DNA from: Chelydra serpentina
Lineage: Eukaryota; Chordata; Testudines; Chelydridae
Assembly: GCA_037349315.1 (NCBI GenBank)
Contig: JBAIAC010000019.1
Location: 22,426,001-22,490,000 of the forward strand
Direction of reading: 5' to 3'
DNA length: 64,000 bases
This document shows positions 28,894 through 40,744 of the stretch, one piece after another. Numbering within the stretch: position 1 is the first letter of the stretch; each line of letters begins with the position of its first letter. The position numbers and the translations under genes are program-made. Under the pieces are notes generated by a model that was not told the DNA's origin, searched no databases, and was given only the letters and a program-made list of their open reading frames with translations.

Positions 28894-30426
28894 TTTGTGA
28901 CCGCAGGTGCCTTCATTGCCCGTATGGGGAACAGCAGCCATAGCTGCCTCTGTGCTTATCTCAATATCAGAGGTTGTCACAATCTCTTCTAAGGGTTTGA
29001 GAGAGGACAGAGATGATATTCTTAAAAAGCTAGCTTGTGACATTCCCAAACTGATCCAATTCAGGGTAGATAAAACAGAGGAGGTATTTACTTGAAGTTA
29101 TAATAGACCAGAGGTCCCAAACTCTTCCATAGTAAGGGCCATATTTTACAGAGAAAGTTTCATGAACAATCTGCTTCCTCCTCTTCATGAGTATGTGGAC
29201 TGCTTCCCTCACATTTATGATCGCATAATGTCTGTGGCAACTACAACATTGCTTATGAGGAAAAGTAGTATTAAGGAAGTATATATTTTTAGTGTCTCTT
29301 AATGTTGTTTAGCAGTTGAGAAAATTAGGAGGAGGAGTCCATGAACCACAATTTAGGAGCCTATATAAGCAATACCGATTATTGCGTTTTGGATTTTTTT
29401 TTTTAGTTTCAGGTCTCTATTGCGCACTTTGGGAACATATATGTAATAGAGAACTCAAACTTAAAACATAAAAAAACAAAAACGACCCCAAGCCTAAATA
29501 ATCAATATTGCTTTAAGTTTATCATACTTAACAAACATATAATTAATGGCACCTTCCACCTCACAGCAACTGGAACAGCTGACCTGACCTTCAGGCTGTA
29601 ACCACTTGCAGCCAAGCCACGTAATGCCTGCCATTGTCTGGTTCATCCTAGTTTAGCCTCCACCAGTTTAGCTCATTTCCCGGAATGGTAGAAATCTCCT
29701 GACTCTAACACTCAGATGAAATGTTCATGCTCCTGGAAATAGATACAAGGAAGATCCTAATTTTCAACAAAGCTTAAAAAAAATCCTATATACAAATACT
29801 AGTAATATTGGAATTGGACATGTTGGTCATTCCTCTCATGCTCACACTTGTCTGTAATAACTTTTAGGAGAAGATCACTTTCTGCGTTTGGAGTTGGTAA
29901 AAACATTCAGCTGGGGCAAAATATTGGTATTGATTTTTTGTTTTGGTGAAGCAAGATCTGAAAACAGTCTTTTTTGTTTAATTTTAACCTTCAAATTTGG
30001 TGTGTTCTAATGGCTTTGCTCAAAAGAAATGAAGGAATTTGTGATTAAATGATTTTGTCTATATTAACCACTAAACTGAATTCATTTACGGCAAATGAAC
30101 ACAATTTCAGGTAATTTTTCTAGAGCATAAACGGTCATATGATAGCCGCAATTACACAGTTGCTTGTCTAACTGCATAATGAATGGAAAAATATATTGTA
30201 ATTTATTTGTTACTGCGGTGTTCAATTAGGTACATCTGGAGTAACTGGGCTCTTGTAGTCATGAAATCATAGAGCATTTACTTGGTAAATAAGTGTGAAA
30301 TTTATGAACAGAAAATGTAATGTTAAGAATTTTTTCCTGTAAGAGATCTTCTCTAATGTGGTTTTCACTGTGGTTTGTTACAAAATAATTAAATTAGCAT
30401 AACAACAATACATACAACTATTATAA

Positions 30427-31252
30427 GGCCTTGGCTACACTTGCAGATGTACAGCACTGTGAGTTAAACAGCTGAGTAGGGAAAGCGCTGCAGCCTGTCC
30501 ACACTGGCAGCTGCCAGCGCAGTAACAAGCACTAACGTGGCTACATTTGCGGCACTTGCAGCGGTTTTGGGAGTGGTGCATTATGGGCATTCAAGTGGCT
30601 GCAACGTGCTTCTCAAATGGGGGGGGGGGGTGACGGGGACTTTGACAGGGAGCATTTTGGGAGAGAGAGTGGGTTTTTGGAATCTCCACAGAGTGTCAGC
30701 TCATTATTTCCACACCTCCACATCCCCTGCCTCTCTCTCAATCACTGAAAGCAAACAGCAGGGGCTTTGTTTGTTTTTAAAGAGCAGATAAAAGAGAACT
30801 TGGGGAAACGGAGCCTTCCCCTTCCCCCCCGCCGTTCTTCTCCCCTTCCCCTCCCCCCCCACGCCGTCTCTGTCCAAGGCAACTTTGCTGCCGGCATTCC
30901 TAACGGAGTGCCCCCTCTTTCCCCCCCCCCCCCCCGCCTGCAAACAGTAGCTGTGTTTGGTTTTTTATAAAGCACCTCAACAACTGAGCTCTGAACTCCA
31001 ACCCGGAAGTGCCATTTCAAAACAAAGGCAGCTTCCTGAGGTCAGTAACTGCGGAGTTCCTAGGCTACACTGAAAGACCAGCGTTCCACCCACTTCGCAA
31101 CAGTTGTTATTCCTCTCGGGGAGGTGGAGTACATGCAGCGCTGTATCTGAGGAGATACACCGTTGCACGTGCCTTGCAAGTGTAGCCAGTTAGTGAGTTA
31201 CAGCGCTGCAGGCAGTTTTATTGCGCTGTAACTCGTAAGTGTAGCCAAGGTC
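30427..31252 (+). mobile_element. 826-bp non-autonomous Harbinger-type element
   Basis: Termini GGCCTTGGCTACACTTGC and, on the minus strand, GACCTTGGCTACACTTACGA are inverted repeats. The flanking 3-bp duplication is TAA (30424-30426 and 31253-31255). Subterminal GAGTTACAGCGCTG-like blocks repeat near both ends. The middle holds G and C runs (30620, 30825-30860, 30921-30935) that give rise to spurious ORFs on both strands. Confidence 0.7.
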
Positions 31253-31289
31253 TAAGGCATTTAGCTCCAAATTCCATTTTCAATTAAAC

Positions 31290-31350
31290 CAGTGTAAATC
31301 TGGAGTAACTGCACTGAAGTTAGTGAGTTGCTTTAGATTTACACTAGTAC
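31290..31350. repeat. Palindromic motif ACCAGTGTAAATCT
   Basis: Arms ACCAGTGTAAATCTGGAGTA and the complementary AGATTTACACTAGT face each other around a short spacer. The wording is that of a short palindromic interspersed repeat common in reptile introns; related CACTGAAGTCAAT pieces occur near 14120. Origin unknown to me. Confidence 0.5.
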
Positions 31351-33577
31351 AGCTGAAAGAAGAAGTTGGCCTCTGGAACTTCTATCACTAATTGCACAGA
31401 GCTCTGTTCTCTTCCAGCGTACCAACAGCTTCTGGAAGTAAAAAGCTGCACAGCAAATTTTGGAGCTAGACCAGTTATTTCAGCTGGCAAGAACTGCAAG
31501 CAGTTTAGAATATCTTTCATAAGTAATAAAATTCACATAGGGTCTCAGGAAGACACGGTAGAGGAGAACAAACATTTATAAAGGATCTTATTAATTTCTC
31601 ACTTTTTAATTTTTTTATTCACTATTTTCCAGCATGGAATTCTACTTTCTGGTGCCTCTAGTATAGCTGGATATCGGCTTGGTGTGAGTTTGGCATTTGA
31701 ATAAGCAATCTGTTAGAACTGCATTAGAGACTATAAATCTGGTCACCTACCTGCCCTCCTGTGGCTTTCAGATGGAATTTCTGTGGAGATCAGTAAATGT
31801 GCTGTTCTGAGTAACACACAGAGTGGAATTGCTATTCCATTTTCTGTGTAGGGTTCAGTTCATGTAGGGGGAGAGAAGGTAATTTGGTAGTAGTTTTTGT
31901 TTGAAATTTCAACATGTAAATGCCAATTTATAGGATTTTATTTACTCCAGCATTCTGACAAATAGTTAACTGTGACTATCTTTACTTAATACTTATTAAA
32001 AATAAACTGTAATTATGGGGAAAACCACTTGAATGGGGTCATTAAATTTTTTTTTTTTTACTTCAGCCAAATCCTGTGTGTTTATGCAGCTAGTAATCGA
32101 ACAGTTAATTATATGCAACACACAAAAAACGCTGATAATCTGAAGTAAATGCACACCAGTAATTTGGCATGGACAGATATGAAAACCTTTGAATTTGAGG
32201 TCAGAAGATAGATCAATTACACTCATTTTGAACATCATATGTAAAATCTTCAATGGGAAGAGGCAACTGCTTTTGATGTTGATGAAAGCAGGAGAAATCA
32301 GACCTTTCCGTTTATATAAATGCTCTCTTTCCCCAGGTGTTTGTGATTGTCTTCCTTATTACAGTCAACTGACTGTAATGATAGCTTTCTTGGGCCATCT
32401 CTGGAGACTCAGGCCACTTCCGTGCAGGGAATATTTCTCCATTAGTGCAGTGAAATTGCCATGGAGACATTTTGCCTGGTGTTGGGTCTTGTGTAGTGCT
32501 GTGAATTTATAATCTCCTAATATGCTTGTATGTTTGATTCTGTTAGTTTGTTAAATGTAATTTTCCAAATCTCCTTTCCATCCTAGAAGGACAGTAGCAT
32601 TTTAGAAAAGGGAACACAGATGCATGGTTGTATGCAGAGTAACCAGCTCTTACAGCAAAATGGTCTCCTTTTATATATATGCCCTTTCTCACCCCCAATT
32701 CTGTCTCACTGGCCTGGCCTAGAAGCAGATTAACTGCAATCAGAAACATATTATTGTCTGTCTGTCTGACCTTCTGAATAGCATTGTTTGGTGGAAGGCT
32801 CCATAAAAGGTGACTTTCTCTCCAAATGAAGCTGTAGTAGAAACAAAGATGTGTGCACAAATCCCATTGAAGTCAGTCAGCACCAAGTAAGTGTGCATAT
32901 ACCCAAGCACAGCATTTGACTTGTGTGTTCCAAAAAGAAGGATAATGTCATATAGTTTTAAGACCCAACTTTTGGTGGTGGTGGTTTTTCCACACAAAGC
33001 AATATGAATGGAAAAGTTTGATTTTTTTTTTTTTTAAACCAAAAAAGAAAAGTAAAATGTTTGAACTTTGTTTGTAGAGGTTACTTACACATTTTGGGAA
33101 TCCAAACATAGCAGCGTTGTTCTAGTTCCCAAGGGCCAGAAAGGATCTGCTTTCATTGTTTAATAGGAGCAAAATGCAAAAGCTAAATCAATAGCATAAA
33201 TGGTGAAAAATAAATTAGATTCAACATTTTCAGTATTAATCATATAAAGTGATATCAGCATTGTGAACAAGGAATATTTTTAATGTGGGATTTCTATGTT
33301 GCTTGATTTCGTATCATATGTCTAATAATGTTTGTAACTTTTTTAAAGCTTGAAAATTTTATTTTCTCACTAACTTTGATTACATCTGGGAAACATTGAT
33401 AATCACACTCCCAGGTCCTATTCTTTCTTCCTGGGCTGAATTAGTATGTCTCCTTTTGTTTTGTTACATTTGCGTTATTGTTTACCTAGCTGCGTTATGG
33501 ATAGTGTCTGCACAGTTGACAGGAGTGACTGCTAGTTATTTCATCTATGGAACAACAATTTGGTAGGCTCTCACTTA

Positions 33578-33883
33578 GGCTAGGTCTACACTACCCCCCC
33601 CCCCCCCCCCCCGTCGAACTAAGGTACGCAACTTCAGCTACGTGAATAACGTAGCTGAAGTCGAAGTACCTTAGTTCGAATGAAAAAGCACTTACCCGGG
33701 GTCCAGACGCGGCGCGCAGGCTCCCCCGTCGACTCCGCCTACTCCGTTCGTCGAGCTGGATTACCAGCGTCGATGAGGGAGCACTTCCTGGTTCGATTTA
33801 TCGCGTCTTGACAAGACGCGATAAATCGAACCCAGAACATCGATCGCGCGCCTCCGACGGGACGCGTAAGTATAGACCTACCC
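33578..33883 (+). mobile_element. Dual-hairpin MITE (PIF/Harbinger type), 306 bp
   Basis: TTA duplication at 33575-33577 and 33884-33886; termini GGCTAGGTCTACACTA and, on the minus strand, GGGTAGGTCTATACTT. Hairpin 1 (GTACGCAACTTCAGCTACGT / ACGTAGCTGAAGTCGAAGTAC), a GC-rich middle, and hairpin 2 (TTCGATTTATCGCGTCTTG / CAAGACGCGATAAATCGAA). A C-run follows the 5' end. Closest in sequence to the copy at 51074. Confidence 0.8.
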
Positions 33884-34611
33884 TTAAACTGTAGCTATTC
33901 TCTAGATTTAAAAAACTCTTCATGCAGAATAGTGGAATGTAACCTTCCCAAACCCCATACAATACACACAGTATTTACCAACTAAAGGAGTGTTCCCACC
34001 AGATTATAATGAACATAAATTCAATTTTTGGCATTAACTACTTGCCTGTTCCTTTTCAATTAATTGCAACAGACTAGTAATTGGAATGCACATATGATTT
34101 TGTTAAGAAAATATTGTTCAGAGAAAATTCTTCTGAAGAAAAAAGTTTAAGAACATCATCTAGTTTTATTCTTCCACTGCATACCAATCTAAATTATTCC
34201 ACTTCAGATGCCCAGAGTTAAAATTGCATGTTGCTTTTTCCTGTTTCAGTCTCTGTGATTGTATTGGAAGTTTGTTGTTTTCATGCAGCTGTTTGATTTT
34301 TGTATTCCTAGAGCAATATGTGGGGGTGGGAAGGAGAGGACAGCAGGAAAATGCGGAAAATAGATACTTAAGCCTAATACGCTTTAAAATGAGTCTGATT
34401 TTTTTCCCTCTTACTTACATCACTCCTCCTAATTGCCAGTGTGGGGGTGTGGCCATACCACCCCTGAAAATCTTACTGAATACCTGTTTTTATGGTCTCT
34501 TCCCTCAAGCTCCTCTGGCTTGTGCTAGGGACCAGTCTGACAGCTGAGTTCCTGGCCTCTTGTCTAACCCTTGTTTTCAGAACTGCCTCTATTTCCCATG
34601 AATTCTAATGA

Positions 34612-34842
<231 letters not shown>

Positions 34843-36077
34843 TGAGTCTGTTCTATGTACATAAACTGCTTCCCAACAGTCAATGGGTACATGTACCCAG
34901 CTGTTTCATTATCAGTGCTGTATCCTTCCCAAAGTTCAAGCTGTAGTCCCTTCAATTTACCATTTATAAAAGGCCTCGCCTCCATCTTCACAGTTTGGGA
35001 GGGACGCCCATGGCTGCTTACCCTCGCAGAGGTGAGAGGCTTCCCCTCCCCACAGGTGAGTGGGTTGTTGGCGTACTCCTGATTTTTTTAATATAGTTTT
35101 AAGAAACGTTTTCTCTGCTTTATATTTTGATTTGAACTAGTCTCTGTGTGTGTTCTTGGCTTGTAGGCATATCCTAATTGCCTTCAGTTTTCTTTCTCAA
35201 AGTTGCTCATTTTCAGTCTAACCGTAGTGTGGAACTATTTGAACTGCTTTAGGGATTTCTCTGTGTTGTGTATAGGAACTTTATGTTCTCACCGCTGTTA
35301 CTCTTGAGTGCCTCTGTTTATGGTAAACACTGGTCCTATGGATTATTTTTTCCCCTTATGCAGTCCCACTGTCACTGTAACTGCACAGCACAGTAAATAG
35401 ACGTTGACTTTTCTGTTGCTGGTGAATCATCCTAAAGACAGTAGGCTCATCTGATATCTACAGCCTGATATTTAATACGCAGTGGCTGATATGAAAAAAG
35501 AACAGGGGAGAGCCTTCCAGCCCCATTTCTTTTTTTTGTTTATTTTTTTACATCTAGTGAATTTTGGCACAAGAGCCATATAATTGAAACTCACTAAACC
35601 TCTACCAATCCGCTATTTTACATAATTTCTCAGTGTGGCGGTCAGAGATTATCTATATTTTCATTTTGAGCCCCATGAATTTTCTTTTTGGGTGGGTAGG
35701 AAACAACCCAGGATTCGAAGTCCCACCACCAGATCTGCTATATCTATCTATTTTACTCCACACTCTCTTCATGTATGTCTCTATACAGCTCTCACTGAAG
35801 TCTAGAAAAGATTGACATTTAATTTGTAAGGGCCTGACCCACTTCCTCCTGAATCCCTCACCCCTTCCAGGAGATCCAGAACCCACATCAGTTATCTACT
35901 ACCTCATCTCAATGTTCTTTAGGAGAAGGCAGGGGTGGGGGAGGCAGGAGAGAGCATGAGATGCAATTGTTAAATTAAAATGTAATAAGTAAAATCTAAG
36001 ACCATGCTTTAGGTTTTCTAATGCATCTTATCTGATCTATGTCAGTCTCCTAGAATGCAAGCACCTTGGGACAGGAG

Positions 36078-36642
36078 CAGGGCCGGTGCAAGGAAGTTTC
36101 GCGCCCTAGGTGAAACTTCCTTGCACCAGCCCTGTGCCCCCCCCCCCCCCCCGCAGCAGCCAGCCCCCCACCCACGGCAGCTCCCCATCCCCCCCACCGG
36201 CTCCCCCCCCCCCGCCTGCAGCAGCTAACCCCCCACACAGTGGTTCTCTTCCCCCCCCGCTTCCCCCCGGCCGCAGCAGCTCCTGTCCCCTGTTCGCGGG
36301 CTGCAGCTCCCCCCCTGCCCGTGGCGGCCGGCTCCCTGTGGCGACTCTCCACCCCCTCGCCACAACAGCTCAGCCCCCTGACCGCGGCGGCTCAGCCCCC
36401 CACCGAGGCAGCCAGCACACCTCCCCCCCGCCCCCCGCCCACGGCAGCAGCTCACCGCCGCCGGCACCAACAGCTCCTCGGAAGCTGCGTTCTCGGCGGT
36501 GTTTCAGCAGCCACTTTTATTGCCACAGAATCACCGCCAGGAGTTGCCGCCACCGAAAGAGGGCGGCGAAAAGCCGCCCTCCCCCCAAATCCTGATGCCC
36601 TAGGCGACGGCTTAGGGCTGCCTAGTGGAAGCGTCGTCCCTG
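36078..36642 (+). mobile_element. hAT-like non-autonomous element, intact ends, 565 bp
   Basis: Exact 8-bp duplication GACAGGAG at 36070-36077 and 36643-36650. Ends CAGGGCCGGTGC and, on the minus strand, CAGGGACGACGC. The body is very C-rich (C runs near 36137-36152 and others) and has a short subterminal palindrome (GGTGCAAGGAAGTTTC / GAAACTTCCTTGCACC). The long proline-rich ORFs here are composition artefacts. Same family as 53331-53589. Confidence 0.82.
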
Positions 36643-37266
36643 GACAGGAGTCTTTTATTTATCCTGTGCAGGTCCAATTCATCATCAGTACTTCTCAAAT
36701 ATATGGTAGAGCAATTCATTGTCTATCATTCTGAATAGGTGGGCTTGGGTGACAAAAGAAAATACTTTTTTTCAGGAGATTTTAACTATAAGCATATATG
36801 TTAGGAGTGCCAAAAGATAAGGACATTTTGGCAAAAACTGATGTTTGCTTAAAAATATTCCTGAACCAAAACTTCATTTTAACTCATGTATTTTTTCATC
36901 AGGATTGTTCAACACAAATGGAAAATCATGGGTAAAAAGTTGCATTGGTTCTCTGTCTGCTGATAGCTAGAAGCTGTTGGACTTGGGAGAGCACAGGGAC
37001 TGCACTTGTCTCTGAGTCCTGAATGCAGTGGGAGAGTGTGTTAGGGCTACTTGAACATGTGCTTTCCGTTGTGCTCTTGGACAAGGACCACACATAGTCT
37101 GACCCCAGTGTTTTTAATTTTTGATTTGATTTTCAAAATACTATCTGAGCCGCTTGGTGAAATTGCAGATATTCCACATAGCTTATCAAGAGGTAAAAAT
37201 TCTAGTCATAAAGTACTTAACTATTTACTATCCCCTTGTCCCCTCTAAACCCACACAGGTTAGATT

Positions 37267-37368
37267 GGGGCAAAGGGTCCTGTGGCACCTTATAGACTAA
37301 CAGAGGTATTGAAGCATAAGCTTTCGTGGGTCAATACCCACTTCTTCGGATGCAAGCAGTGGAAATGG
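37267..37368 (-). mobile_element. Penelope-like tail with hammerhead-like core, 102 bp, antisense
   Basis: Exact 11-bp direct repeat CAGGTTAGATT at 37256-37266 and 37369-37379. On the minus strand it reads CCGAAGA (37349-37343, one change from the CUGANGA core), stem GTGGGT/ACCCAC (37341-37326), GAAA (37325-37322), GCTTATGC (37321-37314), then TGTTAGTCTATAAGGTGCCA. Confidence 0.78.
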
Positions 37369-38655
37369 CAGGTTAGATTATTCTTCAAAGGACTAACTAT
37401 AGATTATTCTAGTCACTTACTTTTTTTTGGAGATTTATTTCTCCAGGAAATATAGGACTGCACAATTCAATCCATTATTACACAATTGTAGGGAATATGA
37501 CGGGTGGTGATTTGCCCTAGTATAAAAACAAGACTTTCTAATTTATAACTCACAAGAACCCACATTTTATGTTTACAGGAAATCTGAAACACAATTTTAA
37601 GTGTTGGGAGTGAAGTATATACCATACTTGATAGCTGGCCTTGCCATCAGAAATCAATCTATTGTTTAGGATGGCTGCCAGTAAAACTCAGAATTCTGAT
37701 TGACTCTGATGGGGCACAAAAGCAGCCACTTAGATGCTGAGTTGCTTTAGAGATTGGATGAGAGTGACTTTGTCAGCTGCCAGGATTGACCTGTCTGTCT
37801 GAATCCATGCTTTTAGAGAATATATTCAGTGGAGTCAGACATCTCTGTTCTACTCCTGCATTCAACAACAATTTCTAACCCTAAGGATATTGTCTTAACT
37901 AAAAGCCTGAAATGTCAATAGATTTGAACACCTGGAGTTGCAGTAGAGACACAAAGGTGGAAAATGTTTCCTTCAAGGTCTTGTTACATTTATATCTTTC
38001 CTTCCCTATCAAAGGGTACACGTCCCATGTTTTATGATGTTTTTTTTTTTAAATAAAGTTCAGGGCTGGCCCTAGTTCTTGTTTAATAAACCTTTCTCTG
38101 ATCTATTTCCATTCAGAATAGAATGGCAGACATTTTTATAAAATAATATCTATATTATCACAGCTAAATTAAACTTTTGAAAGTCAAACATTTACAGTGA
38201 AACTGTTGACTGATCTTTCCCTATAAAAACACCTCCATTTTGGGGCACCATATGGTCAAGATTTTGGAGCTCTTTCAGTGTAAGCAGGGAGAGGCGAGAT
38301 ATAAGTGTGTGTTTGGAGTCTGCAGCCTTAGCACTGAAGATCTTATTGTGTTATAGAATTACAAATTGACTATCACGGGTTTGTTTGCTTGATGCAGTTA
38401 CTGCCATTCAAGTGTCTTAGTCATGATATGAGGCAAGCCTGCTTAGCTACATGTTATGATTTTTATTGAGACATCTAATCACTTATGTATTTTTTAACCA
38501 TGTAGTTGTTCTTTATAATTCTTTTTCTTCTGCCCATCCATATTTATACTAATTTTATTTCCATCTTGGGGCATTACTATTGTCCAGATCCTGCAAAAGA
38601 AAAGAAAAAGGTTCAAATCCAAATTACAGAAATAAATCTTTTTATTAAATTGCAG

Positions 38656-38724
38656 GATGATGAAATCAACCAGCAGAGCCAGTTGGCTGAGAAACTAAAA
38701 CAACAAATGTTGGATCAAGATGAG
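38656..38724 (+). CDS. KIF5C: KIF5C exon 13: stalk (residues 432-454)
   Basis: 69 bp, 23 codons, phase 0, preceded by TTGCAG and followed by GTAAAA. It encodes [20 protein letters not shown] and QDE, an almost uninterrupted heptad stretch of coil 1. Its neighbouring introns are long (3.8 and 6.5 kb), so splicing depends on exon definition. Confidence 0.96.
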
Positions 38725-38982
38725 GTAAAAAAAATAAAAATCCAAAGAACCTTTGTTACAAAAGCTTTGTTTCACAGGGAGCTTTTGTTTTTTAACTGTA
38801 TTACTGTATTAACTATGCTGCTAGATGTCATAACTGGCTAAAAAATCTGTTGGATAAGAGTTACCTTATGTGACAGATGGAAGGGTTTAAACTTTGGGTT
38901 TGTTAGTCTGGTCATCCTGAGAATTTGAAGTTTAAATGGGTGCACATTCAAGTACACCATATTGCTGAGCCATAATATAGAG

Positions 38983-39734
38983 CAGGGGTGGGCAAACTAC
39001 AGCCCACGGGCCATTTTTTGGCCTCGCTCCGGCCCGGGGCGCTGGGTCAGGGGCCACACCACGCAGCTTGGCCCTGCTCCGTCTGGGGGCCGCACCACGC
39101 AGCTCGGCTCCGCTCTGGCACTCTGGCTGGGGCGCTGGGTCAGGGGCTGCACCACACAGCTCCCTGAAGCTGCGGTATGGCCACGCACCGGCTCCTGTGC
39201 ACGCCAATGACCCCCTCCGGTGTACCAATGGGAGCTGCAGGGGTGGTGCCTTCAGATGGGGCAGCATGCAGAGCCGCCTGGCCGTGCCTCTGCGTAGGAG
39301 CTGGAGAAGGGACATGCCACTGCTTCCGGGAGCTGCTTGAGGTAAATGCCACTCAGAGCTTGCACCCCTGAGCCTCTCCCCATGCCCCAACCCCCTTCCC
39401 CAGCCCTGATCCCACCTCCTGCTCTCCAAACCCCTCGATCCCAGCCCGGAACACCCTCCTGCACCCCAAACCTTTCATTCCCACTCCAGAGCCTGCACTC
39501 CCAGCCAAAACCTGCACCCCTTCCCACAGCCCTGTCCCAGCCCTGATCCCCCTCCGAACCCCTCGGTCCCAACCCAGAGCACCTTCCTGCACTCCAAACT
39601 CCTCATCCCCAGCCCTACCCCAGAGCCCGCACCCCTTCCCGCACCCCAACCCCAGTTTTGTGAGCATTCGTGGCCCACCATATAATTTCTATTCCCCAAT
39701 GTGACCCTTGGGCCAAAACGTTTACCCACCCCTG
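38983..39734 (+). mobile_element. hAT-like non-autonomous element, intact ends, 752 bp
   Basis: Exact 8-bp duplication ATATAGAG at 38975-38982 and 39735-39742. Ends CAGGGGTGGGCAAACTACAG and, on the minus strand, CAGGGGTGGGTAAACGTTTT. Body of GC-rich sequence followed by CCCCAACCCC-type satellite-like repeats near 39380-39660. All ORFs on either strand are products of that composition; no transposase motif seen. Confidence 0.85.
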
Positions 39735-39984
39735 ATATAGAGGATGGTAACTCTGGGGTTTTGAAAGTGAAAAATGCTGGTAAAACATTTTTCTGTATGT
39801 TTGTCTTGTAAAATGCAAGCCAAGGTGGACGTTAGCCAATTACCTGATTTTCCTTGGGAATGCTGATGCTTGAAAAATTATTACTACTGGTGAATTAGTA
39901 GTGCCCAGGATTGGGCATTACTGGTTGGTAGACTGCATAGCTTAGTGGAGTGTATGTGGGAAATGGAATCAGTTTTTCTTGAGT

Positions 39985-40190
39985 TTTCATTCTGGCACTG
40001 CCACTGATGTGCTCTGAGGCCTTAAGTGAATCAATTAATATCTCTTTATATCCGTGTCTGTGTCTGGAAAAGGAATATGTGCATGTTTGTGAGGTAGGTA
40101 AGGATCATCCTCATTTAGAGATGGTAAGAGGATACAGTAGTAATTGTGTGAAGATGTAAAGTACTGTACAAATGTTAAATCACTATTACT
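39985..40190 (+). repeat. MIR SINE fragment
   Basis: TTCTGGCACTGCCACTGATG and later GAGGTAGGTAAGGATCATCC with AAGTACTGTACAAATGTTAA follow the MIR body and tail in order. Strongly diverged. Confidence 0.5.
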
Positions 40191-40744
40191 GAGCTTCCAA
40201 AATGTAGTTGTGGTATTTTTTAGAAAATTTGGAGGAGGTGAAATGTTTTATGGCGAGTTAAATTCTCTATTTTTTGCTGTGCTTTCTTTTTGCAGTTTGA
40301 CCAACTTTTTAAAAAAATATTTTAAGCTTTTCTTGGGTCAAGTTCTGTTGTTTAAAGCAGTGTAAATACAGAGTAACTCTGATACACCAGTGCAGCAAGT
40401 GAACTGAGATCAGTTAAACAGAGCAAAATTCGCCCCTTCACCCACCTCTTTTCCTCTTTTGAGAGTTCTTCCTGCTTATTCCCCATATTTCTCACATTAG
40501 TATACAGTATTTCTCACATTCCCACAGACATCTAAGATACTGATTTGATTTCCCCTCTTTGTTCTCTCTTTTCTCTCCCTTATTCCTCCTGTAACGGCCC
40601 ATGCTCCACCTAGATTCTGACCCTGTCCCGGGTCTCCATGTTTTTGACTTACCTGTGGGCTTTTGTGGACTTACCTGTGGGCTTACCTGTTCCCATCAAA
40701 TCTAGTTTAAAACTCTCCTCACTTGGTTAGCCATAGTAAAAAAG

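Noticed and set aside
33590..33612. Long C-run as a possible G-quadruplex or regulatory site
   Set aside because: It is a slippage-prone homopolymer at the 5' end of a MITE, repeated in the related copy at 61133-61434.
36106..36734. Proline- and alanine-rich ORFs of up to 164 codons, and a CpG-island-like GC peak
   Set aside because: Entirely inside the C-rich hAT-like element with an exact target duplication; homopolymer translation, not a gene or a promoter.
38932..39729. ORFs of 165, 106 and 104 codons
   Set aside because: Inside the intact hAT-like element 38983-39734; repeated GCGG/CCCC units keep several frames open.
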